Of a DNA stretch of 49,130 bases, positions 48,331 to 49,130 are shown piece by piece. A model generated the notes under the pieces. That model worked only from the letters and a program-made list of their open reading frames with translations. It searched no databases and had not been told where the DNA came from. Origin of the DNA: JBPYFK01 sp051984675 (GTDB lineage: Bacteria; Actinomycetota; Actinomycetes; Mycobacteriales; Pseudonocardiaceae); assembly GCA_051984675.1 (NCBI GenBank), contig JBPYFK010000179.1, positions 1 to 49,130 of the forward strand, given 5' to 3'. Numbering within the stretch: the first letter of the stretch is position 1; the number at the start of each line of letters is the position of its first letter. The position numbers and the translations under genes were made by a program.

Positions 48331-49130
48331 CGTTGTGGTCCCGATCGTGTCGGGTGCGGCAGTCCGGGCACGTCCACGCCCGAACAGAAAGCTTCAACTC
48401 GGACAACAGGTGCCCACACGCGGAGCAGGTTTTGGACGAGGGGTACCAGCGGTCGATGACCACCAGGGTCTTCCCTGCCCGGTCCGTTTTGTATTCCAGC
48501 TGGCGGCGGAACTCACCCCAGGACGCGTCCAGCATACGCCGGTTCAACCCGGACTTGGCGCGCACGTTGCGGCCAGGGTTGTCTCGGCTGCCGCGCGCCG
48601 ATGCGGTCATACCCGCGACGTTGAGGTCCTCGATCACGATCACATCGGCGCTGCGCACGATGTTCGTGGTGGTGCGGTGCAGAAAATCGGACCGGGCGTG
48701 GCGGACCTTGCGATACGCTCGGGCGACTGTGCCCTTGGCTTTGCGGCGGTTCGCAGAGCCCTTCTGTTTGCGGGCCATCATCCGCTGATACCGAGCCAAG
48801 TTCCGCGCCTTGCGCTCCACGTACTGGGGGTTGGCGATGGTCTCACCCGTCGACAGGGTGGCGAAGTCTTTCACCCCGAGGTCCACACCGATCGCGGTGT
48901 GGCTGCGCGGCGCCGGCTCCGGGTCGTCAGTGTCCACTTGAAATGTGACGTACCACCGTCCGTCCGGGTCACGAGACACGACGACCATCGTCGGGTTCAG
49001 CGTGGCAAGGGTGTCGTCGTCCCACGACCACACGAACTCAAGCGGCGCTGTGTGCTTGGCGAGGAACAGGTGCCCGTCGCGCATACCGAACGCGCTGCGG
49101 GTGTAATGCGCCGACTGGCGGCCGGTGCGG
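48173..49130 (-). CDS. tnpB: RNA-guided endonuclease TnpB, partial (N-terminus outside window)
   Basis: About 318 residues are visible, open to the window edge upstream of ATG 49084 (RTGRQSAHYTRSAFG precedes it in frame). The RuvC-like nuclease looks intact: Asp in IGVDLGVKDFATLSTGE, Glu in VIVIEDLNVAGM, and Asp in RHDRDHNAAKNIL, with the zinc-ribbon CSACGHLLSELKL and TCPDC between. The basic stretch RMMARKQKGSANRRKAKG is usual for RNA binding. TnpB nucleases use a guide from the element's right end to cut DNA next to a short target motif, which favours retention of the element. The stop at 48173 lies in the right-end hairpin. Confidence 0.93.
   Translation of the reverse strand, partial: RTGRQSAHYTRSAFGMRDGHLFLAKHTAPLEFVWSWDDDTLATLNPTMVVVSRDPDGRWYVTFQVDTDDPEPAPRSHTAIGVDLGVKDFATLSTGETIANPQYVERKARNLARYQRMMARKQKGSANRRKAKGTVARAYRKVRHARSDFLHRTTTNIVRSADVIVIEDLNVAGMTASARGSRDNPGRNVRAKSGLNRRMLDASWGEFRRQLEYKTDRAGKTLVVIDRWYPSSKTCSACGHLLSELKLSVRAWTCPDCRTRHDRDHNAAKNILAAGRAVARENPGEACGADVRRQGSSLPQSATKQELSGASRMGIPAL

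Larger units (their letters stand above)
48156..49130 (-). mobile_element. IS200/IS605-type element with tnpB, right end and body (left end outside window)
   Basis: The right end, in minus-strand sense, finishes GGGAGGAAGTCAA at 48156 against kdgK sequence. A subterminal hairpin CCCGGCCC-TAAA-GGGCCGGG lies at 48166-48185, and tnpB fills the rest to the window edge. No tnpA is visible in this part. The junction is set by the loss of KdgK similarity and by the remembered form of actinobacterial IS605-type ends, so it may be off by a few bases. Confidence 0.8.

Noticed and set aside
48173..49130. TnpB as a Cas12-type CRISPR effector
   Set aside because: Visible size, zinc ribbon and right-end hairpin fit an IS200/IS605 tnpB; no repeats or adaptation genes are seen.

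Overview
The window is high-GC DNA with dense genes, many GTG starts, ATGA/GTGA stop-start overlaps, two F420/flavin-type oxidoreductase families, a remnant of a mycothiol-dependent isomerase and many LacI/TetR/IclR regulators. This points to a filamentous actinomycete, perhaps Pseudonocardiaceae; the family is inference, not proven. I see no rRNA, tRNA or CRISPR array.

Left part (1-7.2 kb): a LacI-controlled sugar-acid locus. A carbohydrate ABC importer (binding lipoprotein and two permeases, no ATPase), a TIM-barrel isomerase and a Gfo/Idh/MocA oxidoreductase run leftward. A LacI regulator and glucuronate isomerase (uxaC) run rightward. A perfect LacI-type palindrome lies between the two arms.

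7.2-16 kb: mixed accessory genes: Ddn-like FDOR protein, YggT protein, SGNH hydrolase, hexapeptide acyltransferase, DHA2-type MFS exporter, a broken maleylpyruvate-isomerase-like gene, TetR plus PPOX-fold enzyme, a polysaccharide-deacetylase lipoprotein and a second TetR regulator. 16-20 kb: a three-subunit molybdenum hydroxylase of PaoABC type, divergent from that second TetR gene, with two matching operators in the shared promoter region.

20-26 kb: a MacAB-like efflux operon (adaptor, ATPase, permease, small membrane protein) divergent from a NarL-type two-component pair. 26-29.2 kb: pntAB transhydrogenase, ending in a strong bidirectional terminator. 29.3-32 kb: an acyl-CoA synthetase next to a decayed aldehyde dehydrogenase and an NTF2/SnoaL remnant, with four KstR-like palindromes. 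32-36.8 kb: a single-module A-Ox-T-TE synthetase that matches indigoidine synthetase in order and length, plus a DMT transporter behind an AT-rich promoter region.

37.6-41 kb: LLM-type oxidoreductase, GNAT, TetR and aldo/keto reductase. 41-45.8 kb: a fructose/ribose-type ABC operon in frcBCAK order under a LacI regulator with a 24-bp perfect operator; its kinase gene is frameshifted. 45.8-49.1 kb: IclR regulator, ACS-type MFS transporter and the first 27 codons of a KDG-kinase-like gene cut by an IS200/IS605-type element that carries tnpB. The left and right ends may therefore belong to one uronate-to-KDG route that is now interrupted. The most interesting points are the tnpB insertion whose predicted guide reads its own target gene, the indigoidine-type synthetase, the decayed KstR-like regulon, and the paired operators of the molybdenum hydroxylase.
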